A DNA stretch of 64,000 nucleotides from Mesostigma viride (GCA_009746045.1 RPFO01000213.1:13157051-13221050), one strand, 5' to 3'; counted from the stretch's first letter, positions 13,061 through 24,855 are shown. Notes: a model not told the origin generated them from the sequence alone. Numbers and translations: made by a program.

Positions 13061-13620
13061 GCAGGTGGCCGGGATTGACACCCCTTACAACAATAAAAGG
13101 AAAACAACTCAGTGTGTGAGGTGAGAGGATGTGAAAACTTACCTATAGTCGTGACAAATGTAGAGCAGCCCAAAGATGCAGATTAAAATAGAGGGTTACC
13201 AAAATTTTCTGGAGGCAAACCAATTAGCTGTAGAGCCGGTAACTAATCTATCTTTGTGAGTCATCTGCACCCACATTACAGATAAGCCAGGAGGCTGCCC
13301 GGGCATCCTGACACAACGTTGGACTGCCATGCGCCCAGGAACAGTTGTGTCATCGGATACGAAGCCCGTACCCAGTTTTAAATTGAAGTGCGTGTATCCT
13401 TGCGATCATACATGCAGTTCTTGGACGTTTGGAATCATGGCATGGCTAACGTGATGACTGACTAGCTAGACCTTTTCAGTGGTTTTCCATTTGCGGGTAT
13501 TTCCTCGTAAATGGTGGGAGAGCGATCGCAGCAATGGTGCTCACCACTAGACACTCCCGGCCAGTTAGGCTCGAAACACACGCCCTGATCAAGCATGCTG
13601 TTTCCGGCCCCACCGTCTAG
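13061..13620. other. Spacer with one tiny LINE remnant
   Basis: No gene is seen. A 45-bp piece at about 13266-13310 (CAGGAGGCTGCCCGGGCATC) matches the decayed LINE 3' region at 32880-32920. Confidence 0.4.
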
Positions 13621-13797
13621 GTCATCTAGTCGCTCCACACGTAAGCCAGCCATAATTTCAATGCACAAGGATACACATTTCCATCACCATTCATCTTCAT
13701 CATCCTGAACGACTCGAAAACGCGGAAAAGATAACGGCAGGCTCGAGCTACCATGGTCCGGATTCTCCCGATTTCTGGCCTGCGCTGGTTGTCTCTT
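13621..13797. repeat. Dispersed 177-bp repeat, copy 1
   Basis: It is about 95% identical in the same orientation to 19860-20036 (shared blocks include GGCAGGCTCGAGCTACCATG). The end of a third, inverted copy is visible at about 18150-18180, where retroelement copy F inserted. Type unknown; no termini are evident. Confidence 0.7.
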
Positions 13798-13984
13798 TGA
13801 TACAATATTACCAGCAACATATGAGTTGTTTGGGTCAGAATAGGGGGGGGGGGAAAAACTCGCCAGCATCAGAAGGTCGGAGGTCGTGTACTACTGTGCC
13901 CAAAGAACATGGCAAGCAAGAACTGACATACTGCAGAAAACAGCTGTTGCGGCCTTGCTACTTCAAAAATGTGCCAGGAACAGC

Positions 13985-14190
13985 AGGTACCCCTTAGCTG
14001 GGCATAGCGTGATACACCATGAGGGTGCAGGTGCCCTGGGGCACCTAGAGCAAGTGTCGTTTACATTCCCACCCTTGCAGGAAGTAGCTTAGAATGTATG
14101 ATAGGCCATATGCCCCCTCTCAAGGGCTATGTGCTACATATACTCCCCACGGAGTTATGTTCCTAATTAATTAATTAATTAACATCAGGT
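13985..14190 (+). mobile_element. ORF1-only retroelement copy IV (3' end)
   Basis: The last 190 bp of the 3' UTR are present, with the TGCTACATATACTCCCC and ACGGAGTTATGTTCC hairpin block and a (TAAT)n tail, matching 53225-53411. Confidence 0.75.
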
Positions 14191-14201
14191 ACCATATCTA
14201 C

Positions 14202-14986
14202 CACAGGTCGGACAAATATAAATGATATTTGGCCGTATTTGCGTATTTGATCTATAAATGTTGCATATTTAGTCCACTAAATTAATCCGACGGTGAACCC
14301 CGTTCGGCAAATAATAATCTAAATTAATCTGAACGTGAAACCGGCTTTGAACAAAATATTTAGATTAATTTGAACGTGAAACCGGCTCTGACCAAAATAT
14401 TTAGATTAATCTGACGGTGAAACCGGCTTTGACCAAAATATCTAAATTTATCTAAATGAATATTTAAATTTATATACTCGTGCCGCCAGGGCCTTTAACT
14501 TTAACATCTGAAGTCTGAACTGGCCGCGTCTGCGTCCTGCCTCGCGCGCCATCAGGAAACTGAGCGGGAAATGCATTTGCCTTAAACTTGCATGTAAGTG
14601 CCCAGCACAGGTCGGACACGGAGATTTGAGACGAATGGCCTTTCGGCAAAAAATATTTAGATTAATTTGAACGTGAAACCCCGTATATAATATTTAAACT
14701 ACATTTAGATATATTTGAGACAAATGGCATTTCGGCAAAAAATATTTAGATTAATTTGAACGTGAAACCGGCTTTGACCAAAATATTTAGATTAATTTGA
14801 ACGTGAAACCGGCTTTGACCAAAATATTTAGATTAATTTGAACGTGAAACCGGCTTTGACCAAAACATTTAGATTAATTTGAACGTGAAACCGGCTTTGA
14901 CCAAAATATCTAAATTAATCTGACGGCGACCGGTAAGCAGCCAAAAGTATCTAAATTATATTTTATTTATATTTGTCCGACCTGTG
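14202..14986. mobile_element. hAT-like MITE with 8-bp target duplication
   Basis: There are 22-bp perfect terminal inverted repeats beginning CACAGGTCGGACAAATATAA, at 14202-14223 and 14965-14986. A perfect 8-bp direct repeat ATATCTAC flanks them at 14194-14201 and 14987-14994. The length is 785 bp with no transposase. An 8-bp duplication fits hAT-type transposition, although the termini do not match a named subfamily. Confidence 0.85.
14260..14910. repeat. 41-bp tandem repeats inside the hAT-like MITE
   Basis: The unit contains TTTAGATTAATTTGAACGTG followed by AAACCGGCTTTGACCAAAAT. Several near-identical copies run from about 14740 to 14905. More diverged copies occur at 14270-14450, separated by about 200 bp of other sequence that includes an internal copy of the terminal motif CACAGGTCGGAC at about 14607. 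Confidence 0.85.
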
Positions 14987-15066
14987 ATATCTACGGTTTA
15001 ATTGTCCTAGGTAAAAAGGCGCCTAAACCTGCTGAATCACCAACAACAATAGGAACGATGTCACGT

Positions 15067-16581
15067 TTACAACACACTAGGCTGTGGGAGGCGCGTCCAT
15101 TTGAAGGGCCCAAATTTGGATGCACCCACGCCACTTCCATAGCCGTAGTACGAATCCGCATTGACAGTTACGCGCAGGTACTCCATGGGGAGGGTTTCGC
15201 CATGCACGACAATGCGGTGGAAGTTTGTGACGGGCGCCAGGGTCCCATACTGTGTGTTCTGAGGCAGGTACACGGCGTTTGTGTTGGCAAACGGGTTATC
15301 CGACTTGAACTCGTGCGAGTCCCCGTGCAAGGCCAGGACGGAGCGGCCAAAGCTGCGCACGTGGTTGTAGATCGCCTGCACGATGGGGGTGTACCCCGAC
15401 AGCTTCGACGGGTCGCCCTTCCAGAAGTCCGCCTGGTACATCAGGACGATGCCCTTGGTGTCCTCCTCCCACGCGTGCGCAAACGCTCGGTCGAGCCACC
15501 GGATGGTGGCCCCCGTGCGCTCCGCGACCGCGTCCAGCTGGCGCTGCGTCTTGGGCGCGCCGTGCCAGGCGTCGCCCTCGTTGTTGGACCCACCCGGGAT
15601 GTTCAGCGCCACAAACAGCACGTCGGCCTCCACGAACATCACGTGCTCCAGGTACTTGGCGTCCGCGGGGTACGCGGGGTCATACGCGCGCGACTGGGAC
15701 AGCACGCTCTTGTGCCTGGCCAGGGTGGACCCAGGGCGTGGGAAGAAGATGCGGCGCACCAGCTCCAGGTTGTCAAGCGGGTCACCAGGGTAGTGGCTGC
15801 CGCCGTCCGCCACAGGGTCATAGTATGAGTCACAGGGACCCAGGTTGCCCGTGAGGTTCAGGCATGGCCACGGGCTGGTGGTGGTGTACGTCCAGCCGCC
15901 CTCCTTGGCGTTGTGGCAGTCGGCCCATTCATTGTCGCCCGGGGTGTACACGAGCGGGACGTTGAACTCCTTGAACGCGTTAAAGACCCTCCAGTTGTAC
16001 GCCTCGTAGCAGTGGGAGGAGCCGGAGTGGATGTCGCCCACGTGCAGGACAAGCTGCAGCGCGTTGTCCTGGTTGATCGCCTGCACAAACGCCGGCATGG
16101 CGTCCAGCTGCGCGTGGTCTGCGTTCCCGACCCCGTAGGGAAGGTCACCAATCGCCGCAAACGTGAACACCCTGGCGTCGCCGCACCTGGGGGCGCGCTC
16201 CAGGTGGAACTCGTACTCCACCGTGTCAAACAGCACGAGCGTCCTCACCTTGCTGGTGCCCGTCACGCCCTCAAACCCACGAGAGCCAGAGGACCACGTC
16301 TGGGGGCTGGAGAACGCCGGGTAGACCGCCCCCCAGTGGACCAGGTCCACTGAGGTCAGCGTGCCGACGGCGGGCACCTCGAGGACGTGGGTGCAGAGCA
16401 GCTGCCACTCATGTTCGGTGGTCACGCAGGTGCCCACAAAGGTGCCGTCAAGCGGCTCGTACGCGGCCCCCTCGCTCTCCTTGAGGTCGAGGTCGACCCG
16501 GATGAAGACGCTGCAGGCAGGTGTCCAGCGCTGCGCCAGGCTGGTGGAGCATATACATATCGGTAGTTTGCCATGCACCAT
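15067..16581 (-). CDS. Calcineurin-like metallophosphoesterase
   Basis: The 504-codon frame has the metal-binding motifs of the calcineurin-like phosphoesterase superfamily in order: GDLPYG (residues 145-150), GDIHSG (182-187), GDNEW (215-219) and a C-terminal HGDSH (419-423). These residues normally hold a two-metal centre that hydrolyses phosphoesters; the substrate is unknown. Several Cys residues and a possible N-glycosylation site (NLTG) hint at a secreted protein, but no clear signal peptide begins at this ATG. The true N-terminus may lie in an upstream exon: a good acceptor (CCTGCCTGCAG) sits at about 16512, just before the conserved part. The codons are GC-rich, unlike the A/T-rich flanks. 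The stop overlaps TGTAA, the green-algal polyadenylation signal, so processing must use another site or this is chance. An hAT-like MITE ends 70 bp downstream. Confidence 0.85.
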   Translation of the reverse strand: MVHGKLPICICSTSLAQRWTPACSVFIRVDLDLKESEGAAYEPLDGTFVGTCVTTEHEWQLLCTHVLEVPAVGTLTSVDLVHWGAVYPAFSSPQTWSSGSRGFEGVTGTSKVRTLVLFDTVEYEFHLERAPRCGDARVFTFAAIGDLPYGVGNADHAQLDAMPAFVQAINQDNALQLVLHVGDIHSGSSHCYEAYNWRVFNAFKEFNVPLVYTPGDNEWADCHNAKEGGWTYTTTSPWPCLNLTGNLGPCDSYYDPVADGGSHYPGDPLDNLELVRRIFFPRPGSTLARHKSVLSQSRAYDPAYPADAKYLEHVMFVEADVLFVALNIPGGSNNEGDAWHGAPKTQRQLDAVAERTGATIRWLDRAFAHAWEEDTKGIVLMYQADFWKGDPSKLSGYTPIVQAIYNHVRSFGRSVLALHGDSHEFKSDNPFANTNAVYLPQNTQYGTLAPVTNFHRIVVHGETLPMEYLRVTVNADSYYGYGSGVGASKFGPFKWTRLPQPSVL

Positions 16582-18174
16582 TGCACATAATAAGTGATTC
16601 GTTCAAAGCAGGCCACGAAGGTAGAGCGGCAAAGCGTGAAGATATGGAGCACAAGCACGAGTTATCAGCATTCCATACTGCTTTGTGCTTCATTTCTAAA
16701 TTGCCAGTCTCTATAACAGGTTTGGAAGGTTTAACTTCAAAGGGCCAAAGTGAGAACTTTGCTTGGAAAAGCTCCGAGGCGAAGGGAGGTGGAGCAGCTA
16801 CGTAGTACCACCAGAGGCACACAGCCCAAGTAGACAAAGCCGACAGCACATTACTGTCGCCCTCCTATTTCCCCCCCCCCTCCCCTCCCCCATAACCCCC
16901 GTAAGGTGCCCTGATTCATCTAGCAAAGGGATTGCAGACACCGGCCAGAACGCATCCTCAGCCAGGTAGACATTTTGTATTCCATCCCAAGTAGGCTGTA
17001 TTCACTAGGACTGGACAAGGCAGCCAGCTAATGATATATATAATAGCTTGTACTATACTATGGACGTAGCAAAGTGAGTACAAACAACGTTTGCATGATT
17101 CACACAAACTACGCATGCGGTTTGCATTATATGCTTAACCTATTACGGGCAGAACGCGTCAGAGACATGCCGTTAGTTAACAAACTGACGGATCACACCT
17201 CGGACCATCTGAGCATAACACCATCAACCGAAAGCAGCATTAGCGCTCTACTGACACGAAAGAATTGTGATATGCATGCCATTCAAGTTAGCAGTGATGT
17301 TTCACAAGGTAGGCCCGTACGTAAGTTCTCGTTAAGCTGTCTCGTCAAGCTGATCAGCCTCGCGCTGATTAAGAGATAGCAAGTAAATGAAAATTAAGAT
17401 AACAACGACAAGTGCACCACCTTTTGGTAGCTGTAGCCCCACCGTCAACAACTGCGGCAAGACTGTCAGGGACTGAGTTCTGACTGGCCGACGGGTCGGG
17501 GGGGTTGGTCATTCAAGGGCGCATGGCGGGTTAATTAACTGCTCAATTTTTACCTTGGGACGCTGCACTGGTCTGGAACAAGGGTATCCCATCGAGAATT
17601 GCTTCCTCGGAGCGAGCCTCGGAGAAAGAAATTTTTCTGCCCACAGATCTTGGAGTCTTCGTGAGCGCCAATTAAAGCGAAGCACGCAGTTAATGTTGCC
17701 AATAATGCAACCCCACGTGACAACCCTGACACTCCCATAGTTACGATTATTGAGATGACTCTGCTTTAACTATGTAACCAATAACTTCAGATGTCAGGGC
17801 GTTGACGGCGTTGGGTTTTTACTTTTACGGCCGAATTCACGGGGGGGTTTACTTTCTTACTCCGTCTCGCGGGGTTGATCCTCGTGCAGGGAAACATCAA
17901 ACGGGCTTCAGATTTCAGAATCCTGGCGCTGAGAAGGTCGACGTTGTTGGATATTCCAAGTTTCCAAATTCCAACCCCGAAGCGACCAGGATCTGACTGA
18001 TCTGACGCATGACGGTCCATCCCCGCCCAACGGCTCCCCGACCAGGAAGACCGAAAAAAAATTACATCAGGGGAGGGGTCAGGGCACTTTTCTGGCGGGA
18101 AACCATACCTAGGCATGTGCTAAAAATCCAATGATGATTGGGGTCCATAAATATCAAGGAGACAACCAGCGCAG
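16582..18174. other. Intergenic, no recognised gene
   Basis: No long open frame, inverted termini or similarity to other parts of the window are seen. The 5' exon or promoter of the phosphoesterase gene may lie in 16582-16950. Confidence 0.35.
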
Positions 18175-18189
18175 GCCAGAAATATATAT

Positions 18190-19272
18190 TTTAAAAATAT
18201 AATTACTTACAACAGAGTGAAATCACTCAAACCAAAGCAAACGCCCAGCTATAAACCTATATACAGAGCCATGTCAAAGCTCCGTCTATACTACGATAAG
18301 ACCAATGGAAACGCCTAACGGGAGGAACCTAATAGCCCTGCTGCACCGCAAAATCAGCCCGCGTACGGCGGAGCATGATGTCAGCCATGGCCCGAGTCAG
18401 CGCCACCGACAAGCGCTGACGCCAATATGACGTCCAGGTCCGCGCCGACCATGGGGCCCGCTGGCCCTCCAGGTCCAGCCGGTCCTCCCGGAGCCGGCAA
18501 CACTCCTTGAAGAAGGCGGAGGTCAGGGGCCCCATGGCCCCAAACTCCTCCAGGACAAAGGGCACCACACGATGGTGCCCGACGTCGCCGTAGGCCAGGA
18601 GCTTGGCCCGCTCCGCCCGGTCCGCCGTGTAACCTGCCGTGAGGGAGGCCCCAGCCACGTGGCTAAGAGCCAAGGGCCGCGCCACCGAAACGTCAATAAG
18701 CAGATGCCGGCCACCCCCCTCAAAGTCCAGCACCACGATGTCAGGCCGGTGGTCAACTGGGGGAATAGAAGGCAGCGCCATCCGCATCCTCGGACCGGAT
18801 GTTCGCGTGGGGGAAAACCGACCGAATCATGGCGAGCACCACCGTCAGGAGGACAGTGTGCAAATACAAATACCAATTCTGATTCTGTTGGCCCCCCATG
18901 CAGGCAAGGTAGTGAGTCCCCGTGGGATCCAGCGGCTGCCCACAGCTACCACAAGGCCGCCCGGCCGGAACAAGAGGCTGCGGGGCAAATAGCTGGTGCC
19001 GGAGCGCCACCGAGTAGTGGCTGGGAGCCAAGGCGAATGGGGGGGCCATGGGAAGAGCACGAAGGTACGCCGAGCCCACACTCCGCAAGGAAAGCGAGAA
19101 CAGCCACGCACGTCCATGGGCGTTGAGGTCCGCGAAAAGAGCAATCCAATCAGCCGTGTGCAGAATACCCGCGTAGGTTTTCTGGTGTTTATCGATGACG
19201 CGAGCAGGGAATGCGGCGGGAGATTGAACGGAGGCGACCGAGGGAGTGCCGCGAGGGAGGTGGCGCTGTACC
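18190..19272 (-). mobile_element. REL-endonuclease non-LTR retroelement, copy F (longest)
   Basis: A perfect 15-bp target duplication, GCCAGAAATATATAT, lies at 18175-18189 and 19273-19287. On the minus strand it reads YAGILHTADWIALFADLNAH, LAPSHYSVALRHQL, the CCHC knuckle CGSCGQPLDPTGTHYLAC and FPHANIRSEDADGAAFYSP. After a frame change it continues RPDIVVLDFEG then HLLIDVSVARPLALSHVAG, and ends at VQQGY (stop about 18330). Apart from that single shift near 18755 the sequence is open over about 940 bp. The RT domain expected upstream is absent through 5' truncation. Confidence 0.8.
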
Positions 19273-19294
19273 GCCAGAAATATATATGATCTAT

Positions 19295-19467
19295 GATGAC
19301 TGTAGGTGTAAGTTGGCGATGCCATGGTATCCGGAGACGTCCGTCCTATAGTCAGCAAAATTGGTGCGAGAGGTCCCCAGTTCGATTCCGGTCGGATTCA
19401 TTTGCAGATCGCGTTTTCCGCGTTTTCCGCGGCCTGGCACTGAACGCAAAGGTTTTCACCTTTGCGG
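19295..19467 (+). mobile_element. tRNA-derived SINE-like repeat, copy 1
   Basis: It is about 90% identical to 51133-51298 (inverted). It contains a 57-nt tRNA-like part at 19340-19396: ends TCCGTCC and GGTCGGA pair at 6 of 7 positions, ATAGTCAGC resembles box A, and AGTTCGATTCC is one base off the RNA polymerase III box B. A 3' module follows that closes in a hairpin, GCAAAGG then TTTTCACC then TTTGC. It is too short for a working tRNA (no anticodon arm). Confidence 0.55.
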
Positions 19468-19859
19468 AGTGTCTGATCAGAATATATGATCAGATATAAA
19501 TATGATGAAAAAAAAAATTCCAGCCACTTGGGGGGGTACTGTACTAGCCCCCACCATACTACACCGACGGATAACGCGCTAAAAATAGAAAAGACGCTAT
19601 TTTAGTCACATTTTTCCTACGGGGCAGTACTGGACAAACATATTGGGACCAAATCACATATTCCCATATAGTTCCCCCACTTTTGAGAAATGCTACCTAA
19701 TTTGAGCACAGAATAATCATGTTTAGACACATTCAGTTGATGGATTTTCCCGCAAAAAGGGTACTTTTTTCCACCAAAAGAAATAAATCAAATCATGATA
19801 AACACATGGAATAGTGCCAAATCATATATTCCCAAATCATCATATATAGTGCCATCTAG
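19468..19859. other. A/T-rich spacer, no gene
   Basis: Nothing coding is seen. Phrases such as TAAAAATAGAAAAGACGCTA (about 19579) resemble 53665-53690, so part of it is probably a decayed repeat. Confidence 0.35.
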
Positions 19860-20036
19860 TCATCTAGTCGCTCTACACGTAACTCCAGCCATAATTTCAA
19901 TGCACAAGGCTACACATTTCCATCACCATTCATTTTCATCATCCTGAACGACTCGAACACGCGGACAAGATAACGGCAGGCTCGAGCTACCATGGTCCGG
20001 ATTCTCCCGATTTCTGGCCTGCGTTGGTTGTCTCCT
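19860..20036. repeat. Dispersed 177-bp repeat, copy 2
   Basis: Direct-orientation partner of 13621-13797. Confidence 0.7.
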
Positions 20037-20075
20037 TCTTGATATATAGTGCCAAATCATATATTAATTATAATA

Positions 20076-21130
20076 TTTATTAATTAGGAACATAACTCCG
20101 GTGGGAGTAAATGTAGCACATATCCCAGAGAAGGGGCATATGGCTTTTAATACATTCTAAGCTACTTCCTGCAAGGGTGGGAATGTAAACGACACTTGCT
20201 CTAGGTGCACAAAGGGCACCTGCACCCCCCAGAGTCTCAAGCTCAACCCAACTAAGGGGAGCCTGTCATCAGGGGGAAAGATCATCATGGCTATACAAGA
20301 GCTAGGCCCGCATGGCTTCTCAGCAGAGAGTAGCTCTCTGCGTGGGCACAGCATAACTAAATAAATAAAGCTAGGCAGCATCTGGTGTGTGGCACATCAT
20401 GGGCACACATGTACATGGCTAAATAATGCTCTTGAGTCAACTGGTATCAAGGAGACAACCAGGTATAGTGCCTGTAGGAGCGTACATGTACAAGGCCACG
20501 GTCTATCTATTCTACACTACTACTGCTGTATTCCCCTAAGCTGGGGCGTCTGGAGTCGCGGGGGTTGCGGGGGTCGCGGGGGTCGCGGGGGTCGCTTGCC
20601 AGGGCTTGTGGCCGACGTAGATGGTTGCCCCCCGTCCAGTACACCGGCTTCCCCGCCGCGGGCTGCCGGAGTTGGAGGTAGGTCGGCCACAGCTCGGACC
20701 GTCGGTCGCCGTTGTTGCTGCGCCGGGGTCAAGTTGTCGTCCACGGTGAAGGGAGTGTTCTCGAGCCGCTTGCGGCGTCTGAGAAACGAAATCTTGTCCG
20801 CTGGGCTCTTAAAGATTAGAAGAAGCGAGGGCGCCCCTGTCTTACCCCGCGCGCGGGGAAGGCGGTGGGCGACCAGCTTCATCTCACCAAGAAGGCCCAT
20901 GCGATCAAGGATTTTGCTCTCAAACGCACGTACGTGCAAGCTTCTAGGAATTCTCACCTTCCTCCATGTCGAAGTTCTTGAGTATGGCGTTAAAAGGCTG
21001 CGCTTGGCGAGCTCGGCCTCCTCGCGGAGGTCGAGCTTCTGCTGCTGGAGCTGTGCTGCAACGGCGGAGGTGGTGGAGGTGGTGTGCTGCTTAAGGATAT
21101 CCGCCCAGGTCTGGGTGGGAGGTGTCACGT
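20076..21130 (-). mobile_element. ORF1-only retroelement copy V (3' half)
   Basis: The minus-strand frame 21128-20520 reads TWADILKQHTTSTTSAVAAQ, then a coiled coil, then LPRARGKTGAPSLLLIFKSP and IYVGHKPW. This is the RRM/CTD half of the ORF1 protein, with an indel after LLTPYSRTS. The 3' UTR follows with the hairpin (CTCCCACCGGAG variant) and an A/T tail at 20076-20095. The 5' half is missing. Confidence 0.8.
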
Positions 21131-22920
21131 CCGTGAGCTAGATCATCCGCACACAGCGAGGATACGTACATTATTGCGATGGCGGGTCGCTCGGTGCTGC
21201 CATGGATACGGTAGCCAAGAATGCTTGCGCAATATAGACAACTGGTGTGGGAAACACTTACGGAGACGTTGTAGCGCTGAAGCAGTTCAATGTCAGGGGG
21301 TTGTGGCATTACCCCGGCCGGATACCAACGGTTCCAATGCGAGTCGACTCAACAAGATACCATATCGGGCCAAGGGCACTGCCGGTACTCTTTTGTGTTG
21401 TGAATGTTCGTGTCGTAACAGACCCTAGCCAGGCTCAGGTTATGAGTGCCAAAGGACGCAATGCAGGAATTGCTGTGAAGCAATTCGTTTGATAGCGATG
21501 CTATTCGTGGAAGTCGGTAAGCTAAGCACGCACTTAATTTCATCTTGGTGCAGGCAATAGCTATGTGACAGGTCACTACAGGTGACAAGGGTTGGAATGG
21601 CATTATTACAGTAATGCAGTATAGGTCTTGTTGATAGCAACAGACCACATCGGGAGCAGTCAGCGTAGTAGGGACGCTGCCAGTGCGTGAGTTACGCATG
21701 GAGACTGTTGCGTCCGACAGAATCAGCACACCAGTAGTTATTGGGACACTGAGATGCGCTGGTTAGGCTATGCTTGGAATAGCGTGGGCGCTCAGGCAAT
21801 ATAGGCGCGACGCACAGTCAGGACTTGGATGAGACAGGTCCTGCGCAGGACAACGTTATGTGGGTTGTCTAGGGATTAGGAATTAACCCTAGGGCGTGGT
21901 GGAGCCTAGGCTAGAGGGGAGGCGGGATTGTGTTTCTGGCAGGATTTCAACCTGGCTACCTCTTATGGCACAGATGCCGCAGCTTACGACAATCCTTTAC
22001 ACGTGTCATTTGAAGCGTCGATTGCGTCGCCAGTCATGAGTGAAAGTGCAGATCGTGTGAAAGATATTATATGCTGCGACCTTCAGGTTTGGTCGTTCGA
22101 CACTCATTACTAGATATGACGTGGACAGAAAAATGCTTGGATTTGTGCCTGATAAAACGGGCAGTGAGGCGGCAATTTTAGTTTGCCATGATGCCATTTT
22201 TTATATGCTCTTATTATGTGTTGTGAAAATGTTAGGACGGCAATTTTCTGGAATGCGGCTTTGTTGTGTCAGGAATCACGACAAACGTTTATCGTGTTCT
22301 GACAAGCGTGTGTCAAGCGTGTGTTGCTTTGGTGACTCGTGTGGGCTTGACTACATGTGTGGGAAAGAGACACCGGCAGCGTGTAGTCTCTTTCATGTAC
22401 CTTCATGTCGAGCCTTCGTTTGTCCTCACATCTTGAGGCAAGGCTTGTTGACATCCGTTTCCTTGTGTACATAGGGTGTGTTCGTCCTCAGTCGTGGGCA
22501 ACACAATTGCGGATGTGATTGTACAAGGTCGACTACCAATATAAATAATTAAAAAGTGCAATTCAAGTTGCAGCTGTGAACCATCTGATGTATCCATGAG
22601 ACAAGTCACGAGGCTATCAGTTTCTAGAGCACATCTCAATAGGCGTCCTTAGATGGTCAGTTAATTCGTGGCCAATCAACGGGGGGCTAGAGCGACGCAT
22701 GGTAAGTGTCTGCTCATCCTTTACATGAAAGAGACTACATCCATCTGCAAAGGATCCTGGACGCAGGATTTAATTGAAAGCTTTTAGACTTCAAATCAGA
22801 TAGTGATAGCAATTGAGGAAAATTTTTCATTTCAGCAAAGAAAGACGGTGTGCAGTTTTCTGGGGAAGACTAGCACACATAGTGGCCTGATCAACCATTA
22901 GTTAGTCTTTCAGATTAGAC
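21131..22920. other. Unrecognised sequence
   Basis: Frames here are short (at most 126 codons), overlapping and without motifs. No terminal repeats were found. It could be decayed transposon or intergenic DNA. Confidence 0.35.
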
Positions 22921-23078
22921 CGTTGCAACGTAGTAGTGGTTGTGGCAGTTTATGTCATATCACACTAGGTCGGTCACAGGCTCACAGCGTTTTTGGCAAG
23001 CTACGCCGGCTGTGCCAACATGCACGGGCGTCGACACCGACGGGCAGGAGCTCTCCAGGGTCGATACCAGTATCAACA

Positions 23079-24700
23079 TGTCAGGAACTGACCCCACAGC
23101 ATCAGGCAGTGGTGGTGGGTCAGCGCCGGCAGCTACGGGCGGTCAAGCGACTGACCCACTCAGCGCTCTTCTCGGCACTAGTGCGGACACCGCTTTGTTA
23201 GGTAATGGAGCGCCTTCCCTTTCTTCGGCAGGGGACGGTGGTGCTCTTACCCAAGTGCATGCTGCGCCTGCTGCAAGAGCAAGCGGCAGAGCTGGCGGCA
23301 CTCCAAGCTCAGCAAGCGACGCAGTTATCGCAACAGGCGACGCTTGTTGAAGAAACAGTGCGACTTGCTTTGGAGCGCGCGGAATCTGCGGCTGAAGCGA
23401 GGCGTGCTACGGAGCGCGCTGAGCAACGGCGGCAGGCGGATCGAAGCAACCACGGAAGCTGCACGCGCCTGCCAAGCTGCGGCCCAACGCGACACCGAGG
23501 CCAGGCAGGCTGCCGACGAGGAGGCCGCTGCCGAGGAAGCGCGGCGACATGAGGCGCTGCGCGACCAACGCGGGCTGACACTTCGACGAAGAGCGCAGCG
23601 CCGGGGACAGGTCCGCTACGCAACGTTGAACCCAGTCAGCCACGCGCCGGACCAAGCGGTCAACGGCGGGGCGACGGGGAAATGGCGCAGGAGGATAATC
23701 GAGCTGCAGCCAAACGTAGGGCGGGTAGGCACCCGGTCGACTGCCGACGCATCTTATACGCTGGGGGGTAACCTACGGGCAGTGACCCGGCCAACCAAGG
23801 CACGTTATCGTGGCGCGGCGGCCGGGTATGGTGCAGCCCCCAGGGGGGGAGCATCAGGTGGCCTGTTTAGCACAGGTCGGCCACCCATGACGGCGGCAGC
23901 AACGCCGTTGGGTGGCACCGCAGGGCGGCCCAGGCTTGGCGGCACTCGGTCAGACTTCGGCTGGGGCCAAGTCGATCGGGAGCCAGCCAGCATACCATGG
24001 GGTGAGGGCGACGACGTCCATGCAGTGACCCCACCGCATGCCGTACGGCGTGCATGGCAAATCCACTCGTGTGCCATCGCTGCCCAAGGTGGAGCTTCGC
24101 GAGAAGTTCACCTCAGCCGGCACGGGTGCGACGTTAGAGGAAGCCTATGAGCTCTTCTGAGCTCATTGTAACACCTATCGTTACGCCTCAGGGTATATGA
24201 TTCCTCTTCGCCATGAGATGGTGATGGATTTCATTCACCTCTTTTTCCATGACCTGACCAAGAAGAAGGTCCAGGTTTTGGTCCAGCATTACCGAGCGCT
24301 CGTGGACCGGTGTCATCGCACGGACATCTGGTTTGCGCTCACGGACATGGGCACACCGGATCTCGACTCGATCATCTTCGATGTCGACCCGGCAGAGCAG
24401 CTGTGGCAGCAACTGCGGCTGGAGTACCCAGTTGAGCACGTCAACTTAGGCCATCGCGGAATGGAATGGAGCGTTCACCGTCGCCGAGGGTGAGGATCCG
24501 GCTTTCTCCCTTGACCGGCTTCTCGCGTTTGCGGGCAAAGTGCCTGATTATACGCAGACCAAGGCTTGCCGGTTGTGGCGGAGTGCAGTGCCCCTGCTGG
24601 CCATCGATCTTCCAGAACCGCCCTGTGGGGAGTGGACTTTGGTGACTCGGCTGTGCGGCATTCAAGAGGTTACTCAGGAAGCGTGCGGAAGGCAAGAATT
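23079..24700 (+). pseudogene. Degenerate gag-like retroelement coding region
   Basis: From the ATG at 23079 a Gly/Ala/Ser-rich start (MSGTDPTASGSGG) leads into a coiled-coil stretch read in the next frame (LAALQAQQATQLSQQ). A basic Gly-rich linker follows, and then, after further frame changes, a helical segment (MVMDFIHLFFHDLTKKKVQV, YRALVDRCHR, PAEQLWQQLRLEYPV) to about 24700. The order of low-complexity head, coiled coil and capsid-like helical block resembles LTR-retrotransposon Gag. No protease, RT, integrase or LTRs are seen. At least three frameshifts and one in-frame stop (about 24158) make it non-functional. Identification is tentative. Confidence 0.4.
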
Positions 24701-24855
24701 GATACATATGGCAGTGACCTACGTCTCCCAAAGATGTGGCAGCTGCATGTGCATGGGACCAGGCCAGGCATTTCAGCTTTATAGCTCACCTGAGGTTCCC
24801 AAAAGCTGATTGGCCAGGACATATAGTGATGCAGGAGATAGTTGCATGCAAACGC

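Noticed and set aside
15058-15828. 256-codon plus-strand frame opposite the phosphoesterase
   Set aside because: It is a shadow frame caused by GC-rich codon bias; the minus strand has the family motifs.
19340-19396. Functional tRNA gene
   Set aside because: Only 57 nt long, no anticodon arm, weak T-stem, and repeated elsewhere with the same flanks; treated as a SINE-like repeat.
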